Shown piece by piece: positions 44,615-54,120 of a stretch of DNA of 64,000 nucleotides (the stretch's first letter is position 1; every line of letters starts with the position of its first letter). Source of the stretch: Syntrophorhabdus sp. PtaB.Bin027 (GTDB lineage: Bacteria; Desulfobacterota; Syntrophorhabdia; Syntrophorhabdales; Syntrophorhabdaceae); contig MVQO01000228.1 of NCBI GenBank assembly GCA_002067585.1, positions 62,001-126,000 of the forward strand, in the 5' to 3' direction. A program made the translations under genes and the position numbers. The notes under the pieces are model-generated. The model made no database searches, was not told the origin of the DNA, and saw nothing but the letters and a program-made list of their open reading frames with translations.

Positions 44615-45670
44615 TTACTCAGTGCTTTTAATAATTCCACCGCCGACAACTACATCTTCATTATACAATACAACAGATTGTCCGGGTGTAATTGCATCAA
44701 TGCATTCATAGAACTCAACCCTCATAAAATCGTCTTTTAGTGAATAAGAACATGGCTGTTCTTTTTGTCTGTATCTGACTTTTGCAGTTATACCGGAAGA
44801 AATATCCGAAAGAAGGTTTGTAGGTGTGGCGGTAAGGCTTTTTCTCATGAGATGATTTTTTGAGCCCACGATCAGACAATTTTCATGGGGCCGTATTTCT
44901 ATGACATAAAGAGGTTCTTTATATGGTATATTTAATCCTCTTCTCTGCCCTATCGTGTAAAGGTGGATTCCGTCATGATGGCCCATGAGCTTTCCTTTAA
45001 TCGAAAAAATGGGCCCCTTTTCTAAGCGCATAAAATTTGAAAGAAAGGAACGGTATTGCCCATTTGGTATAAAACATAAGTCCTGACTTTCCTTATACAT
45101 GCTTGTATTCTTCCAGCCCATTTCCCTGATAGCCGGGAGTATCTTTGATTTTGTGTACACACCAAGAGGCAGAAGAATCCTGCTCAACTGGTCTTTCTTT
45201 ATTGAGTAAAGGAAGTATGATTGATCCTTTGATTTATCAGTTGCCTTGCTAAGAAAATAGTTGTCGGACATTTTCTCAATTTTCGCATAATGACCGGTGG
45301 CTATGTAGTCTCCCCCAAGCGCCAAAGCCTTGTAAAAAAAAGCAGAAAACTTGATGAACTGATTGCAGAGAACACAGGGGTTCGGGGTTCTTCCTGCCCC
45401 GTATTCTTTTATAAATCTCTCAATAACGAATTCTTCGAACTCCTTTCGCAGGTCAATAACATAATGAGGTATGTTCATTGTGTCTGCTGCCTTTTTTGCC
45501 CTTAGGACTGCTTCGTTTGAGCAGCATGTTTTTGAGTTATTTATTGTGCTTGTATGGTTTGGCAAAAGCTGAAATGTTATACCAATAACTTTGAAACCTT
45601 CCCTTTTTAAAAGGTAAGCAGCGAAGGAACTGTCGATGCCGCCACTCATAGCTACAAACACTGTTTTCAT
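44615..45670 (-). CDS. mnmA: tRNA-specific 2-thiouridylase MnmA
   Basis: The 351-residue enzyme thiolates U34 of Lys, Glu and Gln tRNAs using sulfur delivered by a cysteine desulfurase. The PP-loop MSGGIDSS is at 8-15. The catalytic pair Cys99 (TPNPCVLCN) and Cys199 (DLCFIPNG) occupies nearly the E. coli positions (102 and 199). GHYAKIE and IGQRRGL are further family landmarks. It is divergent from ctpA. Confidence 0.96.
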   Translation of the reverse strand: MKTVFVAMSGGIDSSFAAYLLKREGFKVIGITFQLLPNHTSTINNSKTCCSNEAVLRAKKAADTMNIPHYVIDLRKEFEEFVIERFIKEYGAGRTPNPCVLCNQFIKFSAFFYKALALGGDYIATGHYAKIEKMSDNYFLSKATDKSKDQSYFLYSIKKDQLSRILLPLGVYTKSKILPAIREMGWKNTSMYKESQDLCFIPNGQYRSFLSNFMRLEKGPIFSIKGKLMGHHDGIHLYTIGQRRGLNIPYKEPLYVIEIRPHENCLIVGSKNHLMRKSLTATPTNLLSDISSGITAKVRYRQKEQPCSYSLKDDFMRVEFYECIDAITPGQSVVLYNEDVVVGGGIIKSTE

Positions 45671-45700
45671 GGCATAAGATTAGCATAGAAATGAATCGAA

Positions 45701-45729
45701 TTGAAAGTTAGCGAGAATTATAGTATTCT
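45701..45729 (+). promoter_or_regulatory. Candidate promoter of ctpA
   Basis: TTGAAA at 45701-45706 and TATTCT at 45724-45729 are exactly 17 bases apart, ending 21 bp before the ctpA ATG. AGGAGG (45738-45743) lies between as the ribosome-binding site. Confidence 0.5.
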
Positions 45730-45750
45730 GTACTTTAGGAGGAAATTTTG

Positions 45751-47058
45751 ATGAACAAGAAAATAAAAGTCGCCTTGAGCATTTTATTTGTTTCAATTTT
45801 TATTCTTGGATTTCTTATAGGAGCTCAAGGTAAACGGACAATTTCCAGCGGGGATGATCGCGAGATATATCATTATCTAAGGACTTTCTCTGACGTTATA
45901 GATATAGTAAAAAAGAATTATGTTGAGGAAGTCAAAGATAAAGACGTTGTATATGCTGCCATAAAAGGCATTCTCGAATCCCTGGATGCACACTCATCCT
46001 TTCTTCCTCCTGAGATGTACAAAGAGATGCAGAGTGAGACAAAGGGAGAGTTTGGGGGAATTGGGATTGAGATTACCATAAAAGACGGATTTCCAACAGT
46101 CATAACACCCATCGAAGATACACCGGCATACAAAGAAGGTTTGAAAGCAGGCGATCATATTATAAAAATTGACGGTAAGCCCACAAAGAACATGAGCCTT
46201 GTAGATGTTGTCAAAATGATCCGCGGGGCAAAAGGTAAGCCGGTTACATTAACAGTTGTTAGGGAAGGCTTCACAGCCCCAAAAGACTTCCGTGTTGTCA
46301 GGGATATAATTGTTGTCAAAAGCGTGAAGTACAGGATGCTTGAAGATGATTATGGCTATATCCGTATAGTTCAATTTCAGGAAAGAACTGCGAAAGACCT
46401 TGAAACCGCCTTCAAGGAACTCGTAAAAAGCAATAAGGACAAGCCTGTAAAAGGTATTATCCTCGACCTGCGAAATGACCCTGGTGGCCTGCTTGAGCAG
46501 GCAGTTGAGGTTTCAGACAAGTTTATTGAGGAAGGTCTCATTGTCTACATTGAAGGGCGTAAAAAGGATGACAAAGCGATGAAATTTTATGCTCGAAAAA
46601 ACAATGATTATTTAGGGCCGCTTGTTGTTCTTGTTAATGAGGGAAGTGCAAGTGCATCTGAGATTGTTGCTGGCGCTTTGCAGGATTATAAGCGGGCTAT
46701 AGTTGTCGGCACAAAAACCTTTGGGAAAGGGTCTGTTCAGACTGTATTCCCGTTGGGTGATGGATCTGCGGTGAGGCTTACAACTGCCAAGTACTACACA
46801 CCGAAAGGCAGATCAATACAGGCAGAGGGAATAACCCCGGATATTATGGTTGACAACAACATAGTTAGAGGAAAAGACAAATTTACTCCGATTAAGGAGA
46901 AGGATCTATCAAAACATATTGAACCAGAAAAGAATATGAAAAAAGAAGATGAGCCGAAAACAGATAAGAATCAAGAAAAACCTTCTGACACGGATGATTT
47001 TCAACTTTACATGGGTCTTCAAATGCTCAAAGGCTGGGAGGCACTGCGAGGAAAGTAG
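45751..47058 (+). CDS. ctpA: S41-family C-terminal processing protease
   Basis: The 435-residue protein has an N-terminal hydrophobic signal/anchor (residues 4-25) and a PDZ domain (about 100-185) with FGGIGIEI. The S41 catalytic core follows: VNEGSASASEIVAGALQDY holds the nucleophilic Ser, and TKTFGKGSVQT holds general-base Lys326. It cleaves C-terminal tails of periplasmic proteins. A charged linker rich in Lys and Glu precedes the last helix. The ATG at 45751 follows AGGAGG; a TTG directly before it would add one residue. Confidence 0.95.
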   Translation: MNKKIKVALSILFVSIFILGFLIGAQGKRTISSGDDREIYHYLRTFSDVIDIVKKNYVEEVKDKDVVYAAIKGILESLDAHSSFLPPEMYKEMQSETKGEFGGIGIEITIKDGFPTVITPIEDTPAYKEGLKAGDHIIKIDGKPTKNMSLVDVVKMIRGAKGKPVTLTVVREGFTAPKDFRVVRDIIVVKSVKYRMLEDDYGYIRIVQFQERTAKDLETAFKELVKSNKDKPVKGIILDLRNDPGGLLEQAVEVSDKFIEEGLIVYIEGRKKDDKAMKFYARKNNDYLGPLVVLVNEGSASASEIVAGALQDYKRAIVVGTKTFGKGSVQTVFPLGDGSAVRLTTAKYYTPKGRSIQAEGITPDIMVDNNIVRGKDKFTPIKEKDLSKHIEPEKNMKKEDEPKTDKNQEKPSDTDDFQLYMGLQMLKGWEALRGK

Positions 47059-47062
47059 AATC

Positions 47063-47470
47063 TTAAATTTCCAGCTTGTTCTCTTTACTATTGGCTAACA
47101 ACCTGTTTTTGAAATCTTGAGGAATTCTTTTTGGTTTGCCCATTCCATCCACACAAACCATTTTAGTCTCGCCTCTGGTTGTGATTTTACCACTTTTAAC
47201 TACTTTATGGGTAAGGATGAAGTGGGCGTTTCTCACTTCCTTTATGGCTGTCTCAACGTGAACAGTCTCTCCGTAGTGCAATCTTTCGATGAGGTCCACA
47301 TGGACATTCCGTATAAGGACATAGGTCCCGGTCTTTTCCCATTCAGGAAGTGAAATGCCTATAGAGACTAAATATTCGTACCAGGACTTTTCAAAAAATT
47401 TCAAGTAATTAGCAAAATATACCACTCCTCCGGCGTCAGTATCCTGGTAGTATATTCTTGTTGTGTACAT
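47063..47470 (-). CDS. YbgC-like acyl-CoA thioesterase (hotdog fold)
   Basis: The product is 135 residues from ATG 47470; the open frame reaches 47506. YYQDTDAGGVVYFANYLKFFE is the 4HBT/YbgC signature with the catalytic Asp, and the rest follows the hotdog pattern (LIRNVHVDLIERLHYGETV). Members hydrolyse short acyl-CoAs or act at the Tol-Pal complex, although no tol gene is close. It converges with ctpA, with only four bases between the stops. Confidence 0.92.
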   Translation of the reverse strand: MYTTRIYYQDTDAGGVVYFANYLKFFEKSWYEYLVSIGISLPEWEKTGTYVLIRNVHVDLIERLHYGETVHVETAIKEVRNAHFILTHKVVKSGKITTRGETKMVCVDGMGKPKRIPQDFKNRLLANSKENKLEI

Positions 47471-47618
47471 GAACACTTTATTATCATGATATACAAGAAA
47501 GGTCAATCAACGCCTTGATATTCCCATTTCCTTGTTTTATATTAAATCACATTTTCTTGAACAAAATTGTCAAGTATGTGTGTCTTGAAATTAATGAATG
47601 TAAAAATGGGGAGGCATA

Positions 47619-48839
47619 ATGAAACCGATTGAAATTAAACCTGATATTTACTGGGTAGGAGCAATTGACTGGGCCGTGCGTGATTTCCACGGTTACATTA
47701 CTCCTCATGGTACAACATATAACAATTATCTGATCAAAGATGAACAGGTTACAATCGTAGATTGCGTAAAACATGATTTTGTATCCACGTCATTGGCTAA
47801 CATCAAAGCTGTTGTTGATCCGACAAAGATAGTCAACTTAATTATAAACCACATCGAGCCTGACCATGTGAGTGGAATCAGTGAAATAATGTCTGTTATG
47901 CCTCAAGCGGTAATCTATATTTCCGAAAGGGGAAAGAAAGGGCTTGAAAGATACGCTGATACCACAGGCTGGACCATAAAGATAGTCAAATCAGGGGACA
48001 GTTTAAATATCGGTAAATATACGCTTAGTTTCCTCGAAACACCTATGCTTCACTGGCCTGACTCTATGGTGACGTATATAAAAGAGGCGAAGCTTCTCAT
48101 TTCCCAGGATGCATTTGGCCAGCACCTTGCCACTGCACAGCGATTCGACGATGAATTTCTTAGCTGTCACTCACTTTTTGAACTTGAGGATGCAGTAAAA
48201 GATTATTATGCAAACATCCTTATGCCGTTTGGCCAACTTATCAAAGCAAAGCTTGCAGAGATTGTTAAATTGGGCCTCGAGATAGATATGATTGCCCCTG
48301 ATCACGGCATTATTTGGCGCGAGAACCCAGGAAGGATTCTACAAATGTACTCAGATATGGCTGATGGAAAGGCTGATCTGGCTGTATCAATAATATACGA
48401 TACAATGTGGCACAGCACCGAGATAATGATCTTTCCCATTATGGAAGGCATTAAAGATGAAGGCGTGCCTTGCAATGTCATAAAGTTGCGTGCTACTCCC
48501 ACCAGTGTTGCAGTTAAAGAATTTTGGAAATCGAGGGCAACCCTGATCGGAACACCTACAATTAACAATGTCATGTTTCCTTCTGTTGCTGAATTTCTTT
48601 ACCATTTAGGGGGTCTGAGGCCAAAAAACAGATTGATGGGTGCTTTCGGTAGCTTTGGTTGGGGAGGTGGAGGCGTGAAAGAAGCAACTGAATCTATCAA
48701 AAAAACAGGGCTTGAAATAGTAGAACCAGGCCTTCAAATCATGTATAAACCGACAGATGAAGATAAAGCTAAATGTTACGAATTCGGAAAGGATTTCGCA
48801 CGTAAAGTAAAAGAGTACCATAAGAAATTTGAAAAATAG
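47619..48839 (+). CDS. Flavodiiron protein (A-type flavoprotein, FprA/ROO)
   Basis: The 406-residue enzyme reduces O2 to water (or NO to N2O) as a defence in anaerobes. The beta-lactamase-like domain has the diiron ligands NHIEPDHVSG (H-x-E-x-D-H), then LHWPDSM, QDAFGQHLA and APDHGIIW. The flavodoxin domain starts near residue 250 with IIYDTMWHSTEIM and ends with GSFGWGGGGVKEAT for FMN. A GGGGAGG sequence precedes the ATG. Rubredoxin follows by 12 bp, forming the electron-donor pair. Confidence 0.95.
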   Translation: MKPIEIKPDIYWVGAIDWAVRDFHGYITPHGTTYNNYLIKDEQVTIVDCVKHDFVSTSLANIKAVVDPTKIVNLIINHIEPDHVSGISEIMSVMPQAVIYISERGKKGLERYADTTGWTIKIVKSGDSLNIGKYTLSFLETPMLHWPDSMVTYIKEAKLLISQDAFGQHLATAQRFDDEFLSCHSLFELEDAVKDYYANILMPFGQLIKAKLAEIVKLGLEIDMIAPDHGIIWRENPGRILQMYSDMADGKADLAVSIIYDTMWHSTEIMIFPIMEGIKDEGVPCNVIKLRATPTSVAVKEFWKSRATLIGTPTINNVMFPSVAEFLYHLGGLRPKNRLMGAFGSFGWGGGGVKEATESIKKTGLEIVEPGLQIMYKPTDEDKAKCYEFGKDFARKVKEYHKKFEK

Positions 48840-48851
48840 GGAGGAAAATCT

Positions 48852-48983
48852 ATGTGGAGATGTACGGTTTGTGGTTATGAATATGACGAGGCAGTGGAAG
48901 GTACACCCTTTGAAAAGCTTGATGATGACTGGCACTGCCCCATTTGCAATGCACCAAAAGATGCGTTTGAAAAAGTAAAATAA
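48852..48983 (+). CDS. Rubredoxin (43 residues)
   Basis: A short gene at 48852-48983 encodes a protein with CTVCGY near the start and CPICNAP near the end, the two CxxC(G) iron loops of rubredoxin around a WHCP strand. The length is slightly shorter than the usual 50-54 residues. GGGAGG precedes the ATG. It lies 12 bp after the flavodiiron gene and should pass electrons to it. A minimum-length ORF filter would miss it. Confidence 0.94.
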   Translation: MWRCTVCGYEYDEAVEGTPFEKLDDDWHCPICNAPKDAFEKVK

Positions 48984-49073
48984 TCGGGCTATTAGATTAG
49001 AGTATTCAGTTTTTTTAAAGCTAACCGCTAATTTGCTGATCGCAGAATTAATATTGTATATGGAGGTGTTGTC

Positions 49074-49568
49074 ATGTCGAAAACAGAAGATGGTTTGAAA
49101 GAAGCATTCGCTGGAGAATCACAGGCGAACAGGAAGTATCTTGCCTTTGCAAAAAAAGCTGAAGAAGAAGGATATAAACAGGTTGCTAAACTGTTCAGAG
49201 CAGCAGCAGAAGCCGAAACAGTTCACGCTCACAACCACTTAAGAGAATTGAAAGGCATCAAAAGCACAAAAGAAAATCTGGAATCTGCAATTAGCGGTGA
49301 ATCCTATGAATTTCTCACCATGTATCCTGCAATGATTGCGGATGCACAGGCAGAAGGGAACAAATCAGCAGAACGCAGTTTTCACATTGCCAATGAAGTA
49401 GAAAAGGTACACCATAATCTATACAAGAAAGCCCTGGAAGAGTTAGGTAAAAACAAGGAAACAGACTACTATATTTGTAAGGTTTGCGGGTACACCGCAG
49501 AGGACGAGGCCCCTGATATCTGCCCGGTCTGTGGTGCAAAAAAGGTGGCATTCTACAAAGTAGATTAA
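49074..49568 (+). CDS. rbr: Rubrerythrin
   Basis: The 164-residue peroxidase has the ferritin-like diiron domain (EAFAGESQANRKYLAFA, AEAETVHAHNH, EVEKVHHNLYK supplying Glu and His ligands) followed by a rubredoxin-like domain CKVCGYTAEDEAPDICPVCG. It reduces hydrogen peroxide in anaerobes using electrons from rubredoxin. It follows the rubredoxin gene by 90 bp, preceded by GGAGG. Confidence 0.96.
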   Translation: MSKTEDGLKEAFAGESQANRKYLAFAKKAEEEGYKQVAKLFRAAAEAETVHAHNHLRELKGIKSTKENLESAISGESYEFLTMYPAMIADAQAEGNKSAERSFHIANEVEKVHHNLYKKALEELGKNKETDYYICKVCGYTAEDEAPDICPVCGAKKVAFYKVD

Positions 49569-49655
49569 GAGATATGCATGAATCATCGGGTTCCGAGGCG
49601 ATAATCTCAAAACTGGGTCCCGGAAAATTGAATCAAGGCTAAGCAGGTTCATTCG

Positions 49656-50225
49656 TTGAATATTATCGCATTCAATGGTAGTCCACGTGCAGGAGGCAAC
49701 ACAGAACTTCTTCTCAGTGAGACTTTAAAGGCAATTGATCCAGACCTTCACAGAATTCAGCTTTTCAGGCTTAATCAGGTGGATATTAAGCCATGCCAGA
49801 ATTGCGGTGGGTGTGATGATACTGGCATCTGTGTCATCAAAGATGCCATGGATGATATCTATGAGGCAATTCGTTTGGCAGATAGAATTGTCCTCGCCTC
49901 GCCGATTTTTTTCTTTGGTCTTTCAGCACAGACAAAGATCATGATTGACCGCTGTCAGGCTTTTTGGTGTGAGAAATATCTTCTTAAAAAAACATATACA
50001 TCAGAACCGCATGGGAGAAAGGGACTTTTGTTGCTCGTGGGAGGCATGAAGAGCGATACAGGCATCAGGTGTGGCGAAGCAACGGCCAGGGCTTTTTTCA
50101 GGAGCATAAGTGTACCGGAACACGAAACGCTTGGTTTTCTGAATGTTGATGCCAAAGGCTCGATTGTTGATCATCCAACTGCGTTCCAGCAGGGTTTCGA
50201 AGCCGGAGCCAGACTTGTAAAGTAA
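49656..50225 (+). CDS. Iron-sulfur flavoprotein (Isf-like, NADPH-dependent FMN reductase family)
   Basis: The 189-residue protein starts with MNIIAFNGSPRAGGNTELL, the FMN-phosphate loop of the flavodoxin-fold reductases. It has PCQNCGGCDDTGICVIKDAM, a compact Cx2Cx2Cx5C motif that binds [4Fe-4S] in Isf proteins of anaerobes. LASPIFFFGLSAQTKIMIDRC follows as in the family. It should carry electrons to or from ferredoxin, with a stress link suggested by its neighbours. The start is TTG at 49656. Confidence 0.88.
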   Translation: MNIIAFNGSPRAGGNTELLLSETLKAIDPDLHRIQLFRLNQVDIKPCQNCGGCDDTGICVIKDAMDDIYEAIRLADRIVLASPIFFFGLSAQTKIMIDRCQAFWCEKYLLKKTYTSEPHGRKGLLLLVGGMKSDTGIRCGEATARAFFRSISVPEHETLGFLNVDAKGSIVDHPTAFQQGFEAGARLVK

Positions 50226-50309
50226 CACAGAGTCATTGACATTACCCGGTTTGCCATAGTATAAACAAATTCGTGTCTTATCTCTGCCGTATATCTAGAA
50301 AGGCTCTAT

Positions 50310-52553
50310 ATGAATAGCGAACTCTTTTCGGTTATCTCGCTTAACGAAGGTGAAGAAGGTGTGGTTAACCTTGTGTCAGGAGGAGAATCACTAACCAGCA
50401 GGCTGGCAGGCATGGGGATAGTGCCTGGTACAAGGATAAAGATACTGCGCAATACAGGTAGCCTTATTATTGTTCTTGCCACAGATACGAGAATTGCCCT
50501 TGGACGTGGTCAAGCAGAAAAGATCCTGGTTGTAAAGGTGAAAGATACCCATGATCTCCAGGAAAAGGCAACACGAAGAAAGCTACTTGTTGCTCTTGCT
50601 GGTCAGCCGAATGTGGGTAAGTCAACTGTTTTCAATGTGTTAACAGGTCTGTCTCAACATGTTGGAAATTGGCCTGGAAAAACCGTTGAAAAGAAAGAAG
50701 GGATTCATGTATCAGGGGATACTGAAATACGAATCGTCGATTTACCAGGGACTTATAGCCTTAGTGCTTTTTCAGAAGAGGAAAGAGTAGCAAGAGATTT
50801 TGTAATTCACGAACACCCAGACATAATTGTTATACTTGTCAATGCTTCAGCCCTGGAAAGAAGCCTTTACCTTCTTTCAGAGGTTCTTTTGCTCGATACC
50901 CCGGTGATTGTTGCTGTCAATATGATTGACGTTGCTGCAGATCAAGGCACCAAAGTCGACATCGAGGCGTTGACCAATTCACTAAAGCTGCCTGTTGTGC
51001 CAATGATTGCGGCGAAGAACAAGGGCATTAAAGAACTGGTTTCTGAAATTGTTCGGGTTGCTGACAACAAAGTAAATTACGATGTGAAGCTGCCCACAGT
51101 TTCAGCCGATCATATGGAAATCTATCTGAAGCTGACAGAACTTCTTAAGGGGTATATACCTGTTCCTTACACGGAGAGATGGCTTGTAACAAAACTTATG
51201 GAAGGTGACCCTGAAATCACAAAATTATTAGAAGATATCGTGCCGATTGGCACTTGGACCCAAATTCAATCACTACTGATCAAACACGAAGATGCTTTAA
51301 GAGCGGTTGTTGGGGGAAGGTATGACTGGATAGAAGAAATTGCCCGCTCCTCTGTCTCAAGGTTCAAAAGAGGACAGATATTGATGACAGATCGTATCGA
51401 TCACATCTTGACACGGCCAATTATCGGTATCCCTGTTCTTCTGGGTATTTTAGCCATTATATTTATGGTTACGTTTAAAGTGGGTCTTCCCATACAAGAA
51501 CTTCTTGGAACACTGGCTGGAAAAGCAGGTCAATGGCTGGATGGAGCATTAACACAGGCCCCGTGGTGGGTAAGAGGCCTCGTTGTGAATGGTGTCCTTG
51601 GCGGCGTTGGTTCAGTTCTGACCTTTGTGCCTCTTCTTGTCATTTTTTTTGCAACAATGGCTTTTCTTGAAAGTGTAGGGTATATGGCGCGAGCTGCATT
51701 TGTGATGGATAGGTTTATGCACCTCATCGGTCTTCACGGGAAGAGCTTTCTTCCCATGTGTCTCGGCTTCGGATGCAATGTGCCATCAGTTTTAGGAGCA
51801 CGAATAGTCGAGTCAAAAAGGGCCAGACTTTTAACAATTTTTTTGACACCATTTGTGCCATGCACAGGGCGATTGGCTGTACTCACATTTATTTCTGGAG
51901 CAATATTCTATGACAAGGCTTTAATGGTTACGTGGTTTTTAGTAACATTGAACATTGTTTCACTGGGTGTTGCAGGAATGTTGATCAGTAAATTATTTTT
52001 GAAAGGAGAACCTGTTCCGTTTATCATGGAGTTGCCTTTGTACCATAAACCTGACTTAAAAACGATTGGAATCGTGATATGGAACAGGACCATGGCCTTT
52101 GTAAAGAAGGCAGGGACAGTAATTTTAATATTTTCAGTTGTTTTGTGGGCTATTTCTAACATTCCCGGTGGTAAGGTAGAGCATAGCCTGCTGGGCTGGG
52201 TAGGGCATTTTATTGAGCCAATTGGTCGGCCATTAGGGCTTGATTGGAAACTGATGGTTGCCCTTCTTTCAAGTATCGTGGCAAAAGAAAATGCTGTTGC
52301 CACTCTCGGTGTCCTGTATAATGTTGGCGAACAGGGGCTTCAGGGGGTGTTGCCCTCTGCAATCAATCATGCATCGGCCCTTTCTTTTCTGGCAGTATTA
52401 ATGCTTTTTATACCATGCATGCCCACAATTGCTGTTATGAAACAGGAAATGGATAATCTCCGTTGGTTTGTTACTTCCTTCGTATTCATGGTGATGTTAT
52501 CTTATATTATCGCCATGTTGATCTACAGGTTAGCCCTTCTTGTTGGTGTTTGA
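50310..52553 (+). CDS. feoB: FeoA-FeoB fusion, ferrous iron transporter
   Basis: The 747-residue protein begins with a complete FeoA-like SH3 domain (1-77: LNEGEEGVVNLVSGG, RLAGMGIVPG). The FeoB G-domain follows: G1 GQPNVGKST at 98-106, G3 DLPGTYSL, G4 VNMIDV. The membrane part carries FLESVGYMARAAFVMDRFM and GFGCNVPSVLGARI with the Cys gate motif. It takes up Fe(II), the form available to anaerobes. Normally FeoA is separate, so this is a gene fusion. It stands between the Isf gene and the efflux operon. Confidence 0.95.
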   Translation: MNSELFSVISLNEGEEGVVNLVSGGESLTSRLAGMGIVPGTRIKILRNTGSLIIVLATDTRIALGRGQAEKILVVKVKDTHDLQEKATRRKLLVALAGQPNVGKSTVFNVLTGLSQHVGNWPGKTVEKKEGIHVSGDTEIRIVDLPGTYSLSAFSEEERVARDFVIHEHPDIIVILVNASALERSLYLLSEVLLLDTPVIVAVNMIDVAADQGTKVDIEALTNSLKLPVVPMIAAKNKGIKELVSEIVRVADNKVNYDVKLPTVSADHMEIYLKLTELLKGYIPVPYTERWLVTKLMEGDPEITKLLEDIVPIGTWTQIQSLLIKHEDALRAVVGGRYDWIEEIARSSVSRFKRGQILMTDRIDHILTRPIIGIPVLLGILAIIFMVTFKVGLPIQELLGTLAGKAGQWLDGALTQAPWWVRGLVVNGVLGGVGSVLTFVPLLVIFFATMAFLESVGYMARAAFVMDRFMHLIGLHGKSFLPMCLGFGCNVPSVLGARIVESKRARLLTIFLTPFVPCTGRLAVLTFISGAIFYDKALMVTWFLVTLNIVSLGVAGMLISKLFLKGEPVPFIMELPLYHKPDLKTIGIVIWNRTMAFVKKAGTVILIFSVVLWAISNIPGGKVEHSLLGWVGHFIEPIGRPLGLDWKLMVALLSSIVAKENAVATLGVLYNVGEQGLQGVLPSAINHASALSFLAVLMLFIPCMPTIAVMKQEMDNLRWFVTSFVFMVMLSYIIAMLIYRLALLVGV

Positions 52554-52737
52554 AATAAACACGCCTGTTTTTCTACCATTTATATTAATTTTATGCAGTA
52601 ATCCAAACAGGGTCCCTGATAAAGATATCCTTCAGTCAGACGTAGAGGATCATAATAATTTTGTTGTTGTGAACATTTAATCAACTTATATTATTAGCAA
52701 ATTTTAAATAAAAAACCATACATGCCAAGAGGGTATC

Positions 52738-54120
52738 ATGAAGCATGTTTTAACCATTATTATACTATTGATCTGTTCAACCCATAGTTACGCAACGGAA
52801 TATACTCTTGAGGATCTTTATAAAATTGCCCTGGAGCGGTCAGAGATTATTAAGATTTCTGCCGAGGACCTTGTTATAGCCGAGAATATGAAAGATAAAG
52901 CAATGTCTTTGTTGATGCCAAGACTCACAGCGGGAAGTAGCTATGTTCGATTTAGTGACAGCAAACTAGCCGATAACAGGTCTTATTTGCAGCCCCTTGA
53001 CAGGGCAAGTTTTGAATTAAGGCTTGATCAATCTGCCTCTCTGGGCGGAAAAGAACTGACAGGTTTAAGAATAGCAAAAGAAGGCATCGAAAAAAGTCAG
53101 AAGGATTTACAATCTGTAAAGGAAGAGTATATGCTCCATGTTACTACTGCATACTATGATACACTCAGAACAGACAAACTTTCCCAAATCGCACAGGCGA
53201 ATGTGATAAGGGTCAAAAAGTATCGGGATGCTGCTGCAACCCGTTTAAAAGTGGGTGAGATTACAAAAACCGTTTTACTGAGAGCGGAGGCCGAGCTTTC
53301 AGGAGCTCAATCAGAACAGATACGGACTGACAACAATTATAGGCTTGCCAGGGCAATTCTATCGAGAATGGTAGGTATCCAGGGAGAGTTTCGGTTAAAG
53401 GAAGGAACAGAAGAACTGGGTGTGCTCAGTGATAAATTGAATGAATTTACTATAGAGGGTTGTCATACAATGAGCTTAGACTGTCTTAAGGAAAAGGCAC
53501 TTTCTGAACGAACCGATCTACAGGCTGCTCAAATCCAGAGAAAGATAGCAGAGGATCACGTAGATTTTACAAAGGGGTCATACTGGCCAACCCTCGCATT
53601 TGAAGGTGTTTTCACAAAAAGAGATGAAACCCGCGAGACAGGCGGGCTTGTGAAGGATTCAGCATATGCAGGATTGAGGCTCAGTTTCCCTTTTTTTGAA
53701 GGTGGTTTAAGGGTTGCAGAAGTCCAGGAGGCAAGTGCTAAAAAAAGACAGGCGGATTATGCATATGCAGATTTGAAGAAAACCATTGAAGTAGAGGTAG
53801 AGACAGCGTACCTCGATCACATAACGCAGCGAGGGCTTTTGAAATCTCTCACAGATCAGTATATCTTTGCAAAAGAAAATTACAATTCAGTATCAAAACA
53901 GTTCGATTATGGCCTTGCCAGCAGCCTCGATGTTCTCGATGCCAATACCGCCCTCCTGGATTCCGAGCGCCAGCTTGCAAACGTCATGTACCTTTATCAG
54001 TTTTCTGCATTGAGATTGAAGCGAGCTACAGGAATATTGCTGAGTACTATCTTGAACCCAACGAGTGAATTGCCAGAAAAAAGGAGAATACTATCCAATA
54101 ACTCAAAGGAGAAATCATAA
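52738..54120 (+). CDS. TolC-family outer-membrane efflux protein
   Basis: The 460-residue protein has an N-terminal signal peptide (MKHVLTIIILLICSTHSYA, residues 1-19) and the two repeats of long helices typical of TolC, including GEITKTVLLRAEAEL and LASSLDVLDANTALLDSERQ. It should form the trimeric outer-membrane channel for the RND pump encoded directly downstream. The stop codon is directly followed by the MFP start at 54121. Confidence 0.9.
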   Translation: MKHVLTIIILLICSTHSYATEYTLEDLYKIALERSEIIKISAEDLVIAENMKDKAMSLLMPRLTAGSSYVRFSDSKLADNRSYLQPLDRASFELRLDQSASLGGKELTGLRIAKEGIEKSQKDLQSVKEEYMLHVTTAYYDTLRTDKLSQIAQANVIRVKKYRDAAATRLKVGEITKTVLLRAEAELSGAQSEQIRTDNNYRLARAILSRMVGIQGEFRLKEGTEELGVLSDKLNEFTIEGCHTMSLDCLKEKALSERTDLQAAQIQRKIAEDHVDFTKGSYWPTLAFEGVFTKRDETRETGGLVKDSAYAGLRLSFPFFEGGLRVAEVQEASAKKRQADYAYADLKKTIEVEVETAYLDHITQRGLLKSLTDQYIFAKENYNSVSKQFDYGLASSLDVLDANTALLDSERQLANVMYLYQFSALRLKRATGILLSTILNPTSELPEKRRILSNNSKEKS

